Both the position numbers and the translations under genes were made by a program. Below, one piece after another: positions 37,336 to 47,350 of a stretch of 64,000 bases of DNA (position 1 is its first letter; each line of letters begins with the position of its first letter). The notes under the pieces are model-generated. The model was not told the origin of the DNA. It did not search any database and saw only the letters and a program-made list of their open reading frames with translations. The stretch comes from Actinomycetota bacterium (GTDB lineage: Bacteria; Actinomycetota; Actinomycetes; Actinomycetales; Microbacteriaceae): contig CANFSP010000001.1 in assembly GCA_947449765.1 (NCBI GenBank), forward strand, positions 496,001-560,000, in the 5' to 3' direction.

Positions 37336-39941
37336 TGCGCGTTCCGCTGTCGTGGCTTGCTGAGTACGTCGACCTCGCTCCGGGGACGACGCCTGAAGAT
37401 GTGCACGCCGCCCTCGTCAAAGTCGGTTTCGAAGAAGAAGACATCCACACCTCCGACGTGAGCGGTCCGCTGGTCGTGGGTGAGGTGCTCGAGTTCACGC
37501 CCGAAGAGCAGTCGAATGGTAAGACCATCCGCTGGTGTCAGGTGCGCGTTGCACCCGCTGGTGCGAAAGCTGCGGATGGGGGAGAGGATGTTCGGGGCAT
37601 CGTCTGTGGCGCATCCAATTTCGAAGTCGGTGACAAGGTCGTCGTGAGCCTCCCCGGCGCGGTGCTCCCCGGCGGGTTTGAGATCGCGGCGCGCAAAACC
37701 TACGGACACGTGAGTGACGGCATGATGGCGAGCTTCAAGGAGCTCGGCCTCGGCGACGACCACAGTGGCATCATCCGACTGGGCACGCTGGGCATCGACC
37801 CCGAGGTGGGCACCGACGCCAAGGCGCTGCTGGGACTCGACGATTCCGCGGTCGAAATCAACGTGACGCCAGACCGCGGCTACGCGTTCTCGATTCGTGG
37901 GGTTGCCCGCGAGTATGCGCACTCAACGGGAGCAACTTTCCGCGACCCCGCACAACACTTGCCCGAAACCGGTGGCGCGCACCTCATTGCCGAGTTCTCG
38001 TCGGAGTATCCGGTCAGTATCGACAACACACAGCTGATTCGTGAACGCGTTCCGGTGAACGTGTTCATCACGCGCGTGGTGCGCGGCATCGATGCCACGA
38101 AGCCCACCCCGCAGTGGATGACCAGTCGCCTGCGCTTGGCCGGCATCCGCCCGATCTCACTCGCGGTGGACATCACCAACTACGTCATGCTCGAGCTGGG
38201 TCAACCCATCCACGGCTACGACCTCGACACCCTGCGCGGCGGTCTCGGAGTTCGTCGCGCCACGGCCGGAGAAAAACTCACCACGCTGGATGGCGTCGAG
38301 CGCACGCTCAACGCCGAAGACCTGCTCATCACCGACGACCGCGGACCAATCGGTCTCGCCGGCGTGATGGGCGGTGCGGAAACCGAACTGAGCACCTCGA
38401 CGGTGAACGTGCTCGTCGAGGCGGCCAATTTTGATCCGGTGTCCGTCGCCCGCACGGCTCGCCGGCACAAGCTGCCGAGTGAGGCGAGCAAGCGTTTCGA
38501 ACGCGGAGTCGACCCCGAGGTAGCCGAGGTGGCCGCCGGACGAGTGGTGCAGTTGCTGGTCGATCTGGCCGGGGGTACCGCCGACACTGTGGGCGGCATG
38601 TTTGCCGAGGCTGCGGGTGCCGCTCGCGAGACAATCGCGTTGCCAGCACACTTCGTGGGCGAACTCATCGGTTATGACTACACGGCTGAACAGGTGCGTT
38701 CGGCGCTCGCCGAGATCGGCTGTGTCGTTGCCGAATCCGCTGATGGCAGTGCGCTCGAAGTTACCCCGCCGAGCTGGCGACCCGACCTCACCGACAAGTG
38801 GACGCTCGCCGAAGAGGTCGCGCGCATCTTTGGGTTCGATGTCATCCCGACCGTGCTGCCGGTCGCGCCTCCCGGCCGCGGCTACACCACGGCTCAGCGG
38901 GTGCGACGCCGAGTGAGCGATTCGCTGGCCGCAGCCGGCCTCACCGAAACGCTCAGCTACCCGTTCCTTGACGAGGCGACCAACAATCTGTTTGGGTCAC
39001 CGAGTGGCGAGAGTGTTGCCCAGGTGCGCCTGTCGAACGCGCTCGATGCCAGCCAGGGGTGGATGCGCACCTCGCTGCTGCCCGGACTGCTCCAGACGGC
39101 GGCGCGCAACCGCTCGCGCGGCCTCACCAGCCCGGCGATCTTCGAGCTCGGTCGCGTGTTTCGTCCCGTTGCCGGAGTGACCTACGGTCACGCCATGTTT
39201 CCGGGCGCCGTGCGTCCGAGCGACGCGCAGCTCGACGAGGTGGCCGCAGGTCTTCCCCCGCAGCCGCGTCACCTCGCGGTGGTTCTCGCCGGTGACGCCG
39301 TGCTCAAGCAGCCCGGCACGCCCGCCCACGAGTTCGATTACACGCACGCCCTCGACGCACTGCGTACCATCGAGCTGGCCGCGGGCGTCACCCTCGAGGT
39401 GCGCCAGGCTACGCACACCAACTTCCACCCGGGCCGCTGCGCCGAGATTGTGCTCACCGCGTCGAGTGCCCTTGATAAATCGAGCGGCTCCTCAGCAACC
39501 GACTCGGACCTAGAGCTGGTCGTCGGCTATGTCGGCGAAATCCACCCGAGCGTCGCCGAGTCGTTCAACCTGCCGCGGCGCGTGGCCGCCCTCGAGCTCG
39601 ACCTCGACGCCGTCTGCGCTGCCGCCGGGCAACCGGTCGTCGCACAACCGGTGGGCACCATGCCAGCGGCGACGCAGGACGTGTCGTTGGTGGTGGATGC
39701 GTCGGTTCCCGCGCAGGCGCTGCGCGCATCCATTCTCGCTGGTGCTGGTGACCTGCTCGAGGATGCACGATTGGTTGACGTGTACGCCGGTGACGGGGTT
39801 CCGGCTGGTCAGCGTTCGCTCACCTTCGCGCTGCGTTTCCGCGCGGATGACCGCACGCTCACTCAGGCCGAAGCCACCGAGGCCAAGCAGGCCGGTGTCG
39901 AAGCCGCGGCTGCCGCTTTCGGCGCAACGATTCGCGAGTAG
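37335..39941 (+). CDS. pheT: Phenylalanyl-tRNA synthetase beta subunit
   Basis: 868 aa from the ATG at 37335. N-terminal tRNA-binding OB fold (VVGEVLEFTPEEQSNGKTIRWCQV), B3/B4 editing domain, B5 and a C-terminal anticodon-binding FDX-ACB domain (end ...TLTQAEATEAK). A normal length. It follows pheS directly. In the expected backbone argC would come next; here 16 kb of accessory genes intervene. Confidence 0.97.
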   Translation: MRVPLSWLAEYVDLAPGTTPEDVHAALVKVGFEEEDIHTSDVSGPLVVGEVLEFTPEEQSNGKTIRWCQVRVAPAGAKAADGGEDVRGIVCGASNFEVGDKVVVSLPGAVLPGGFEIAARKTYGHVSDGMMASFKELGLGDDHSGIIRLGTLGIDPEVGTDAKALLGLDDSAVEINVTPDRGYAFSIRGVAREYAHSTGATFRDPAQHLPETGGAHLIAEFSSEYPVSIDNTQLIRERVPVNVFITRVVRGIDATKPTPQWMTSRLRLAGIRPISLAVDITNYVMLELGQPIHGYDLDTLRGGLGVRRATAGEKLTTLDGVERTLNAEDLLITDDRGPIGLAGVMGGAETELSTSTVNVLVEAANFDPVSVARTARRHKLPSEASKRFERGVDPEVAEVAAGRVVQLLVDLAGGTADTVGGMFAEAAGAARETIALPAHFVGELIGYDYTAEQVRSALAEIGCVVAESADGSALEVTPPSWRPDLTDKWTLAEEVARIFGFDVIPTVLPVAPPGRGYTTAQRVRRRVSDSLAAAGLTETLSYPFLDEATNNLFGSPSGESVAQVRLSNALDASQGWMRTSLLPGLLQTAARNRSRGLTSPAIFELGRVFRPVAGVTYGHAMFPGAVRPSDAQLDEVAAGLPPQPRHLAVVLAGDAVLKQPGTPAHEFDYTHALDALRTIELAAGVTLEVRQATHTNFHPGRCAEIVLTASSALDKSSGSSATDSDLELVVGYVGEIHPSVAESFNLPRRVAALELDLDAVCAAAGQPVVAQPVGTMPAATQDVSLVVDASVPAQALRASILAGAGDLLEDARLVDVYAGDGVPAGQRSLTFALRFRADDRTLTQAEATEAKQAGVEAAAAAFGATIRE

Positions 39942-39975
39942 CCTGTAACCGAGAACTCAACCTGGGGGTAACGAG

Positions 39976-41778
39976 ATGACGACACGGAACGATGTGCGAC
40001 TTCCGCGCAAGACGAGTCCCCTGTCACGCGCGGACATTCCCAAAATCGCGCCCGCTGTCGTCGTTCCCGGTCAACGTAACCCCTGCGCGTGGTTGCTCGG
40101 TGCCCCGCGCCAGGTCTGGGAGGCTCGTGTTTCCGAGGATCAGGGCGATCGCACCGGTGCACAAAAATTACTTGAGGCCGCGACGGAATCATCCGACCCG
40201 GTAGTCGCCTGGAGCGCTGTGCTTGAGCTCGGCGTGTTGCTCACGATGGTCAATGTGGGGCGTGCGGAAACGTCAAACACGCGCGAGGGCTTGGGTCTGC
40301 TGATGGAGGCGATCACCGCTCCCTACGCTGACATCGCAGGCGCTGCCTGTTTCAACGTGGCACAACTTTTGCAGTACTCCGATCGCTTTGAAGACGCCAA
40401 CGGGTATGTCTGGCTTGCGCACGATCTCGGCGACCCGCTGGCTCTCGAGCGCGTGCTGGCGTCGATCCCCGAGGATGAGCGCGACAGCGTGTCGCTCGAG
40501 TCGTTCCAATTCATTCGCGGATCAGTTTCGCGACTGCGACGCGCCAGCACGGTAGCCGAAGTCGGCATCGCACCGCACGTGCTTCGTGAATCGAGTGCTC
40601 CGCTGCGCGAGTGGTTTACCCAGGCGCAGGGTCGCGTCGGCGCGGAAGACTGGTCATCCATCTCGTCGTACCTGGTCGACAGTGCCATGTACAACGTGGA
40701 GAATCGCTTTGCCGCGGTGTCGACTCGAGTTTTTCCGACCGCGCAGGGCTGCTGCCAGGCACTTCCGCTGAGCACGCCGTGTGGCGTCTGCGGACGCTCG
40801 GCAGACGCTTTCGTGTCAACCCTCGCCGGTCTCGGAGACGGAACCTACCCGGTGGTCATCCTCGATGACGGCTCTGGTTCTGTTGGTGCCATCACACTTT
40901 TCAAGAACCTGCTCACTGAGCTCAAGGCCGCATCGGCAACCATTCCCGACGACTACGCCCCGGTTTCGGCAACGGGCGAGGGCAGGCTTCTCGGCACCCT
41001 GTTGGAGAGTGCTGCCCCGCTCGTCGTGGGCAAAATCGTGGTGGCCGACCGGGTCTTTTTTGCGGATGCCCTTCGTGTCGCTGACGGTCGTGACATTGCG
41101 GTCGATGTTCCCCTTCCGGCCGGTGAGTACGACGTTATTGTCTGGATGAGCTTGCCGAGCGATGAGGGCGATGACACGCTGCGACCACTCGCGTTCGGTG
41201 TGCTGCGCGGAACCCTCGCCGACGTGATTCGACTGAAGACGCCGCGTCTCACCCCTGCCGAAATCACGATGGTGCACCATGAAACCATTCTTGATCCGTC
41301 GATTCGATGCGTGGAACACAAAGCGGATGTTGTTCCGGGCCTCATTCGTCGCAACTTCGATAACGAACCCGATGCCGAACGGCGTTTGTCGTGGCTGTTG
41401 CAACTCGCCGAGGTCAACCCCGATGAGCAGAGCTTTGCGGCGATTCATGGGTTCCCGCGACCCGACGAGATGCGTGCCCGACGTGCCCTCGTGACGCGCG
41501 GTTACACTGAGCCGAAATTGGCGTGGATGAACTGGCCCGCGCCAGGCGTCGCTCCGGTCGCTGCGCCGGTCGCTGCGCCGGTCGCTGCCCCGCCAACGCG
41601 TCAGACACCGCCGACGGCCTACATTCCGCCGGCACCCGCTCCGGCACCTGCCCCGGTGTCGACCCCGGCACCGGCCCCCGCCGCAACCGGCCCGAAGTTT
41701 TGCACCTCGTGCGGCACGCCACGCGCGGGAGAGTCAAAATTCTGCACAAGCTGCGGAAATAAGTTTCCGGTCGCATAG
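39976..41778 (+). CDS. Unknown protein with repeat-like helical N-terminus and C-terminal zinc ribbon
   Basis: 600 aa. Residues ~35-170 look like SEL1/TPR-type helical repeats; a middle cysteine cluster CCQALPLSTPCGVCGR lies near 257-272; the central region is mixed alpha/beta. A Pro/Ala linker (~515-570, VAAP repeats from a 12-bp DNA repeat near 41550) leads to a double CxxC zinc ribbon, CTSCGTPRAGESKFCTSCG. No TM segment. No family recognised. The ribbon closely resembles those of 57406 and 62388. First gene of accessory block B, 34 bases after pheT. Confidence 0.75.
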   Translation: MTTRNDVRLPRKTSPLSRADIPKIAPAVVVPGQRNPCAWLLGAPRQVWEARVSEDQGDRTGAQKLLEAATESSDPVVAWSAVLELGVLLTMVNVGRAETSNTREGLGLLMEAITAPYADIAGAACFNVAQLLQYSDRFEDANGYVWLAHDLGDPLALERVLASIPEDERDSVSLESFQFIRGSVSRLRRASTVAEVGIAPHVLRESSAPLREWFTQAQGRVGAEDWSSISSYLVDSAMYNVENRFAAVSTRVFPTAQGCCQALPLSTPCGVCGRSADAFVSTLAGLGDGTYPVVILDDGSGSVGAITLFKNLLTELKAASATIPDDYAPVSATGEGRLLGTLLESAAPLVVGKIVVADRVFFADALRVADGRDIAVDVPLPAGEYDVIVWMSLPSDEGDDTLRPLAFGVLRGTLADVIRLKTPRLTPAEITMVHHETILDPSIRCVEHKADVVPGLIRRNFDNEPDAERRLSWLLQLAEVNPDEQSFAAIHGFPRPDEMRARRALVTRGYTEPKLAWMNWPAPGVAPVAAPVAAPVAAPPTRQTPPTAYIPPAPAPAPAPVSTPAPAPAATGPKFCTSCGTPRAGESKFCTSCGNKFPVA

Positions 41779-41828
41779 TCTGGGCATAAGGCGCGAAGCC
41801 GCATCCAACTCACGGCGAGAGAGGTCTC

Positions 41829-42269
41829 ATGATCTGCCCGGTCTGTCAGACACTCAACGATGAAAAGGCGCTTGCGTGCATCGAATGCGGTGCCGACCTC
41901 ACGCCTACCGATGACGATGGCGAAATTGTCATCCGACACGGGGGCATGGGTGTCGCCGGAGTCATCGCCATTGTCGGTATCGCCGTCATTGCCATCTGGC
42001 TCGTCATTCAGTTTGTGCTCGTACCGATGTGGTTCAACAACGGGAATGTGATCGGCGAGTATTCACTCAATCCGCGCGAGGTCGAAGCATCCATCGTCGT
42101 CGGTTTTCATGAAAACACGCAACTTGACCCGATCGTGGTCTGCCCGCCAACGATGCGCGGCACCCCGGGCGCGACGGTCTCGTGCGAGGTGAATCTCGGC
42201 ACGACGGTGCGGTCGGCACTCGTCACCATCACGGAGACGGGCAGTTTCACCTGGGCGGTTGTGAAATAG
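41829..42269 (+). CDS. Zinc-ribbon membrane protein, possible DUF4333-like exterior domain
   Basis: 146 aa. N-terminal CPVC...CIEC zinc ribbon (C3/C6 and C17/C20), one TM helix (about residues 40-65), and an exterior domain with two cysteines in a C-P-x(n)-G-x-x-V-x-C pattern (VVCPPTMRGTPGATVSC) like DUF4333 domains. The ribbon is cytosolic and the disulfide-capable domain external. It follows the 600-aa gene after 50 bases. Confidence 0.7.
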   Translation: MICPVCQTLNDEKALACIECGADLTPTDDDGEIVIRHGGMGVAGVIAIVGIAVIAIWLVIQFVLVPMWFNNGNVIGEYSLNPREVEASIVVGFHENTQLDPIVVCPPTMRGTPGATVSCEVNLGTTVRSALVTITETGSFTWAVVK

Positions 42270-42309
42270 TCGCGAGCTTGTCGCGGATTAGTCGCGGAGT
42301 GTTCGCGAG

Positions 42310-43167
42310 CTAATCGCGGTGCGCACCTCGGCGCGACGCCCGCAGCGCGAGCAAAGCGGCAACCCACAGGGGAGTCACCGCGAATACCGTGACGGTGACG
42401 AGCGCATCCGCAATCGTTTTCGCCTCGCCACTCACGCTCTGCACGAATGGCACGGCGCACATTGTCACGATAAACGTGCCGTAAAGCAGAATTCCCTGCA
42501 GGGCGAAGCTGCGCGGCTGGCGGATTTCGAGGTGCGCCAGCGCGGCCGGTCGGCTGAGCAGCCACTGGATGATGAGCAAGAAGACGAGGGTTTCGACGAA
42601 CCATCCCACGAAGTTGTGGAAGGGGACTCCGAAGTACGCGCCGCCATCGGGCCAGACCCACTGACCAAGTACGGTGGAGTGCCACGGGTCACTCGAGAGG
42701 TCCAGCAGGGTTTGCGCGAACGCGGCCATTGCCGAGACCCACACCACGCCCCAGCCACGAACCGCCGAGGTGAGCGATCCGCTCACGGCACGAGCAATCA
42801 TGAGTGCGGCATACGCCATCGTGAAATACTGCAGCTGGATGAGCGGCGGAACTCCGAGAACCAGCGGGCCGAGCGGTCCATCCGGGTAGTAGTAGGTGCC
42901 GAACACGAGCCCGGTGGCAACGCCTAAGGCTTCGCCGGCGAAACTGACTACGACCACCGCGACGAAGGACAAGATTGCGGTGCGCGCACCAGCCCAGCGG
43001 ATGAAGTGCCAGAACGCGAACACCACCGGTACCCAGCCGAGCAGGAGCGAGAGTGCACCCGGCGTATTCGCTGGCGCAAACGCGGCACCGAATGAGACGG
43101 CGAGAAGCACCCACAGGGTGATCAGCTCGCCACGACGGATGGGGGTAATGGTTCGCGTGGAGGTCAT
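42310..43167 (-). CDS. Carotenoid biosynthesis membrane protein (PF04240, CruF-like)
   Basis: 285 aa from the ATG at 43167. Seven or eight TM helices. EALGVATGLVFGTYYY, GVPPLIQLQY and DPWHSTVLGQWVWPDGGAYFGVPFHNFVGWF are the family core. CruF-type proteins hydrate carotenoid ends, and C50 pigment pathways are common in related bacteria. The specific reaction is inferred. No other carotenoid gene is in the window. Confidence 0.85.
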   Translation of the reverse strand: MTSTRTITPIRRGELITLWVLLAVSFGAAFAPANTPGALSLLLGWVPVVFAFWHFIRWAGARTAILSFVAVVVVSFAGEALGVATGLVFGTYYYPDGPLGPLVLGVPPLIQLQYFTMAYAALMIARAVSGSLTSAVRGWGVVWVSAMAAFAQTLLDLSSDPWHSTVLGQWVWPDGGAYFGVPFHNFVGWFVETLVFLLIIQWLLSRPAALAHLEIRQPRSFALQGILLYGTFIVTMCAVPFVQSVSGEAKTIADALVTVTVFAVTPLWVAALLALRASRRGAHRD

Positions 43168-43266
43168 GGTCTCAACATACTGAACCTCGCGCGTCACTTC
43201 CACAGCCACATGCACCGGTCTTTTTTCCTCATCACGGACTGTGTCATACTTGGGTCAAACGTTCCT

Positions 43267-43313
43267 CCCCGGCGATAAGAGGCCCTTGGCCTCTTCCATC
43301 GAGATAGCCGGGG
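43267..43313. terminator. Nested double-stem hairpin after the DUF3800 gene
   Basis: Outer stem CCCCGGC (43267-43273)/GCCGGGG (43307-43313); inner perfect 8-bp stem AAGAGGCC (43277-43284)-CTT-GGCCTCTT (43288-43295). It lies just 3' of the DUF3800 stop. It may be a terminator or a small structured RNA. Confidence 0.5.
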
Positions 43314-43324
43314 GGGTCACTCAT

Positions 43325-43990
43325 TTAAGTACGACCGTTGTGGTCGAAATAGACCAGCTTGTGGGTATCCGCCGGCAGAAATTTTGTTCCTTCGTCGTCA
43401 TTCACGGTCACGAATCTGTGGTGAGCCCAAGCGATGAAGTCGGCAATTTGACCATTGGGGTCGTTTGCTACGCGATGAAAATAGACCCTGGTGCGATGAG
43501 GGCTCAGGGTTTTCTTGGTTGCTCCGGTTATGTCGGATTGTGCATTCTTGCCAAGAACGCTGTCAAAAGTAACCGTGACTTGGTGATGCTCATTCTCGAT
43601 TCCCTTCTTGAGGAAACCAAAAATTACTTTTGCCGCCAGAACCATCAGTGAGTTGGACGATCGGTAGTCGCTCGCAAGCGAATTTTTCTCAAAGACAACG
43701 GTCAGTGATGTGATCGCGCGTATAGAACCAATAGTTTCGAGAACTCGGGCTCGCGTCCCCTTGGAATTGTGCGAGGCGTGAAAATCGAGCTGCTGAGATC
43801 CGCGGAGCATCTGCTCGTATTTCAGGGCGAGAATCTCCGAGCCGCTCAGGACGGGGTCGCATGTGACTATCGCGGTCATGACAAAGAATTTTGTGCCGCG
43901 CTCGGAAAAGTCGAAATTGCCTGATTCATCGAGAAAAATCCAGATTGGCTTTGCGGGCTCAACATGCTCTAGATCTGCCTCGTTTGCCAT
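43325..43990 (-). CDS. DUF3800 protein (RNase H-like fold)
   Basis: 221 aa. Starts with a hydrophobic strand and DESG (D21-G24), and later has QIADFIAWA, the two hallmarks of DUF3800. The fold resembles RNase H/Holliday-resolvase-like nucleases, and members occur in mobile and defence regions. Catalysis is not demonstrated. Divergent from the MFS gene at 44081 by 90 bases. Its sequence is AT-richer than its neighbours by eye, consistent with transfer. Confidence 0.85.
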   Translation of the reverse strand: MANEADLEHVEPAKPIWIFLDESGNFDFSERGTKFFVMTAIVTCDPVLSGSEILALKYEQMLRGSQQLDFHASHNSKGTRARVLETIGSIRAITSLTVVFEKNSLASDYRSSNSLMVLAAKVIFGFLKKGIENEHHQVTVTFDSVLGKNAQSDITGATKKTLSPHRTRVYFHRVANDPNGQIADFIAWAHHRFVTVNDDEGTKFLPADTHKLVYFDHNGRT

Positions 43991-44080
43991 CTGCGAAGAC
44001 TAGGCGAAAGTTGCCGTTCTGACATGCACGCGCGACACAATGGGGATAAGGTCCAGTCCTGCGCCCCATAGGCTGAAAAC

Positions 44081-45460
44081 ATGAGCCACGATGAGACCCC
44101 CGGCGAAAAGCCCGGCGAGGCGGCAGGCGAGACCCCTGAACTCTCGCGGCTCGATCTGGTTGAGGATCTCGAGCGCAAGGCGTTGCGTCGCCGACCTCGC
44201 TGGCTCACCCGCAACGTGTGGACTCTGAGCTGGGTCTCTTTTCTGCAGGATGCCGCCGGCGAAATGCTCTACCCGCTGTTGCCCATCCTCTTGAATACCG
44301 TGCTCGGAGCGCCCGCGATTGTCGTCGGCCTCGTCGAGTCGATGGCGGAGGGTGCTGCCGCGGCCATGAAGCTGGCAAGCGCGCACCTCAACAAGTACAT
44401 GCCGCGTAAGGTGATGGTCTTTTTTGGCTACGCGGCCGCGACGCTCGGCAAGGTGATCATCGCGCTCGCCGGGGTGTGGCCCATCGTTTTGGTCGGTCGG
44501 GTTGTCGACCGTCTCGGTAAGGGACTGCGTTCGGCTCCGCGAGACGCCATCCTGTTTGTGGGCAGTGATAAGCGCGACCGCGGCAAGGTCATCGGTTTTC
44601 ACCGCACAGCTGACACACTCGGTGCCGTGGTTGGTCCGGCGCTGGCGCTCGGACTGCTCGCGATTTTCGACGGTGACGTGCGAGCCGTGCTGTGGATTGC
44701 CGTCATCCCGGGCGTCATCGCCACCTTGATGGTGTTGCTCGTGCGCGACGCCGAACCGCGTGGCAAGACGAAGGCGAAACGCAAAGCGGCGTGGGATGCC
44801 CGGAAAGTAGCCGCTCGCGAAGACATCGCCGAGGCCGAAGTCAACCCGATGCACGTGCCCAACACCGAGATAGTGCCACGGCGTCAGAGGTTCGGCGGCA
44901 AGCTGCCTCGCTCACTCGATCGCCTCATCATCGTGCTGAGTATTTTTGCGGTGGTCAATTTTCCCGATGCACTCCTCCTGCTCCACCTCACTCAGGAGGG
45001 CTGGAGCGCCGGTGCAGTGGTTGGCGCCTACCTGCTGTTCAACGTGTCGTATGCGCTGCTGAGTTTTCCGGCCGGGTATCTGACGGATCGCATGCATCCG
45101 GCGCACATTTATGCCATCGGCCTCCTGTGCTTCGTGATTGCCTATGGCGGTCTTGCGTTCACCGGCGATCACGTCATCTCGCTGCTGCTCATCGTGATCT
45201 ACGGCGGTTTCGCGGCCGCCAACGACACGGTCGGTAAGTCCTGGGCGGCGAAGCTCGCACCCGAGAAACTACAGCTCGTCGCGCAGGCGCGACTGCAGGG
45301 TTTCGCGGGGTTCGGCATCCTCATCGCCGGCTTATGGGCTGGTGCCACATGGATGCTCGGCCCAGGCCTGGGCACGATTCCGCTGCTCGTTTCCTCCGCC
45401 GTCGGGTTGATCACGGCGGTGTTTGTGCTGGTTGTCGGGCCGCGGCTGAAAGCAGCGTAG
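44081..45460 (+). CDS. MFS transporter
   Basis: 459 aa. About 12 TM helices; a hydrophilic N-terminus of ~45 residues, a conserved loop DRLGKGLRSAPRDAILF after TM4 and a long charged central loop (about 225-280). This subgroup is widespread but the substrate is unknown. Convergent with a small minus-strand gene. Confidence 0.88.
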   Translation: MSHDETPGEKPGEAAGETPELSRLDLVEDLERKALRRRPRWLTRNVWTLSWVSFLQDAAGEMLYPLLPILLNTVLGAPAIVVGLVESMAEGAAAAMKLASAHLNKYMPRKVMVFFGYAAATLGKVIIALAGVWPIVLVGRVVDRLGKGLRSAPRDAILFVGSDKRDRGKVIGFHRTADTLGAVVGPALALGLLAIFDGDVRAVLWIAVIPGVIATLMVLLVRDAEPRGKTKAKRKAAWDARKVAAREDIAEAEVNPMHVPNTEIVPRRQRFGGKLPRSLDRLIIVLSIFAVVNFPDALLLLHLTQEGWSAGAVVGAYLLFNVSYALLSFPAGYLTDRMHPAHIYAIGLLCFVIAYGGLAFTGDHVISLLLIVIYGGFAAANDTVGKSWAAKLAPEKLQLVAQARLQGFAGFGILIAGLWAGATWMLGPGLGTIPLLVSSAVGLITAVFVLVVGPRLKAA

Positions 45461-45480
45461 CAATCGGGCGAAACCGGAAT

Positions 45481-45717
45481 TTAGTTATAGAACGGCGAGT
45501 CCCAATCGTGCCAGACGAACGCGATCACCGAGCATGCGCGAACTGCCTGGTCGAGTGGCATGCCCGACTCGAGCAGTGCGCGAAACTCATCCATTTTGCT
45601 CGCCGGGATTTTGATTGCTTCGTCGTAACCGTTGCCACTGCCACTGATGTGGAGTTCGTCGTTAACAAATCTCCAGCCGGGAGGAGGCCACTCAATGTCT
45701 TTTGCTGATTCATTCAC
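45481..45717 (-). CDS. Small protein of unknown function
   Basis: 78 aa. Starts MNESAKDIEWPPPGWRFVND and ends WHDWDSPFYN; acidic, aromatic-rich, cytosolic. No family recognised. It is 20 bases from the end of the MFS gene and divergent from the TPR gene. A real gene is likely from the clean start and stop but not certain. Confidence 0.55.
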   Translation of the reverse strand: MNESAKDIEWPPPGWRFVNDELHISGSGNGYDEAIKIPASKMDEFRALLESGMPLDQAVRACSVIAFVWHDWDSPFYN

Positions 45718-45823
45718 GATTCATTCTGTGCCGACCCGCGGACAATTAATTTCGGGACGGGTGTCGCGGTGGTCACTGTCCTGAGGTCGTGTCACACTAG
45801 TTGTCCGAGCTGAGGGGAGCAGC

Positions 45824-47350
45824 ATGCCAGATTTTGATGAAATGTCGGTCGAAGAACTCGAAGAGTTGACCACGAGCGCCGACAAAGCAGAGCGCGCGGG
45901 GGCGTTGCTTGAGATGGCGATTCGCCACGATCGAGATTCCGATTATTTTCTCTCGGTGGTGGATGCTGGCTCAGCGCGACAGCTCTTCAACGAGGTGGGG
46001 GACACCTTCAACGAAGCTCGGTCCGGCTACATTGAGGCGACCGGTTTGTACCGAAAAGATGACAACGACGAGGCACTTGCCGCCGTCGATTCGGCCCTCG
46101 AGTTGATGAACAGTCTGCTCAATGAGGTTGACATCGCTTTTGCGCTCCGCTTACGTTCCCAGGTTTTGCAATCACTCAAACGCCGCGACGAAGCGGCAAT
46201 AACCTTGCGCAACGCCATGGAGCTTTTTGAGAGCAATGATCTCAAATCGATGGCCGGGATTTGCGCGTTAGACATCGGTGAGATTCACGGAAGCGCAGAT
46301 CGCTTGCGCGAGGCCCTCGAAACGTTTGAGAAGGCCCTCGAACTGTTCATCGCCGAGGGTGATTTGGTGGGGACCGGCCGCGCGCACGACCGCATCGCAT
46401 CCGCCCTCATCAGCATGGGCAATTTCGACGAAGCAATCGTGCATCTGCGCGAATCGCTGCACACCTTCGAATTCATCAACGAGGAGTCGCGTATCGCCTA
46501 CGCGCAGTACCGTCTGGGGTGGACTCTCGTTTCGAATGGCGAGCACATCGAAGCAATGCCGCTCCTCGAACAGGCATCTCAATGGTACAAGGCGGCTTCG
46601 CGCTGGGGTGACGCGGCTGACGTCGATCACCAAATTGCCCACGCCCTGACATCCGATGGTCAAGAGGCCAAAGCGCGCGCACTGTACGAGCAGGTTCGGG
46701 CGGTGTATGCCGGTCTCGGCAACCGAGATCAAACCATCATCATCGAGTGCAACATCGCGGAGAGCATGGCGCGAACGCGGGAGTTTGATAAAGCAGTCGC
46801 GCTTCTGCGCCGCAACCTGGAGCAGTCGCGCCTCATCGAAGATGACTATCTCATCCGATCGATTTCGATGCGGCTCGCGGACACACTGCTCGAGCTCAAC
46901 ACGTTCGATGCCGCCGAAGAAGCCCTGACTGTTCTCGAGGCCTCGCCGATCGAAAACTGGGGTGACTCACATCTCGACAAGGTGCGAAACCTCGACGTCT
47001 ACCGAAAGGTGTACGAGTGGTTGGGGCGCGATGACGACGCAGAGCGCGCTGCACAGAGCATCCTCGATGTGGACTCTGAGGTCGGCAGTCGGTGGTTCGC
47101 TGGCGAGGCCTACAGCACGCTCGCCAAAGCCGAAAAACGACGAGGCAATGAGGATGAAGCCGCACGGCTCACGCACCACGCCATTGCCATCTTTGTCGCC
47201 GAGGGTTACGACAACCAGGCCCGGGAACTTGCCCTGACGATTCTGCCTGAAAAAGGCCCGCGCATGGCTTCGGCGTTGCGTCCTGAAAAGGAGGTGCCGG
47301 GTGTGCCCGAGCCGGACGCAGTAGCTGCCGACGGTTCGGAAGCGTCGTAG
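45824..47350 (+). CDS. TPR-repeat protein (paralogue of the gene at 16381)
   Basis: 508 aa, helical, with about 9-10 TPR-like repeats and an acidic start (EMSVEELEELT). It shares its order of features with the block A TPR protein: the YAQYRLGW repeat, ADVDHQIA, ENWGD and ILP. No membrane segment. Its stop overlaps the GTG of the next gene by one base, giving a three-gene operon (TPR, 314-aa protein, TM protein). A docking role is inferred. Confidence 0.8.
   Translation: MPDFDEMSVEELEELTTSADKAERAGALLEMAIRHDRDSDYFLSVVDAGSARQLFNEVGDTFNEARSGYIEATGLYRKDDNDEALAAVDSALELMNSLLNEVDIAFALRLRSQVLQSLKRRDEAAITLRNAMELFESNDLKSMAGICALDIGEIHGSADRLREALETFEKALELFIAEGDLVGTGRAHDRIASALISMGNFDEAIVHLRESLHTFEFINEESRIAYAQYRLGWTLVSNGEHIEAMPLLEQASQWYKAASRWGDAADVDHQIAHALTSDGQEAKARALYEQVRAVYAGLGNRDQTIIIECNIAESMARTREFDKAVALLRRNLEQSRLIEDDYLIRSISMRLADTLLELNTFDAAEEALTVLEASPIENWGDSHLDKVRNLDVYRKVYEWLGRDDDAERAAQSILDVDSEVGSRWFAGEAYSTLAKAEKRRGNEDEAARLTHHAIAIFVAEGYDNQARELALTILPEKGPRMASALRPEKEVPGVPEPDAVAADGSEAS

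Noticed and set aside
43267-43313. ToxIN-type RNA antitoxin
   Set aside because: One hairpin only, no tandem repeats, and the neighbour is DUF3800, not a ToxN-like toxin.
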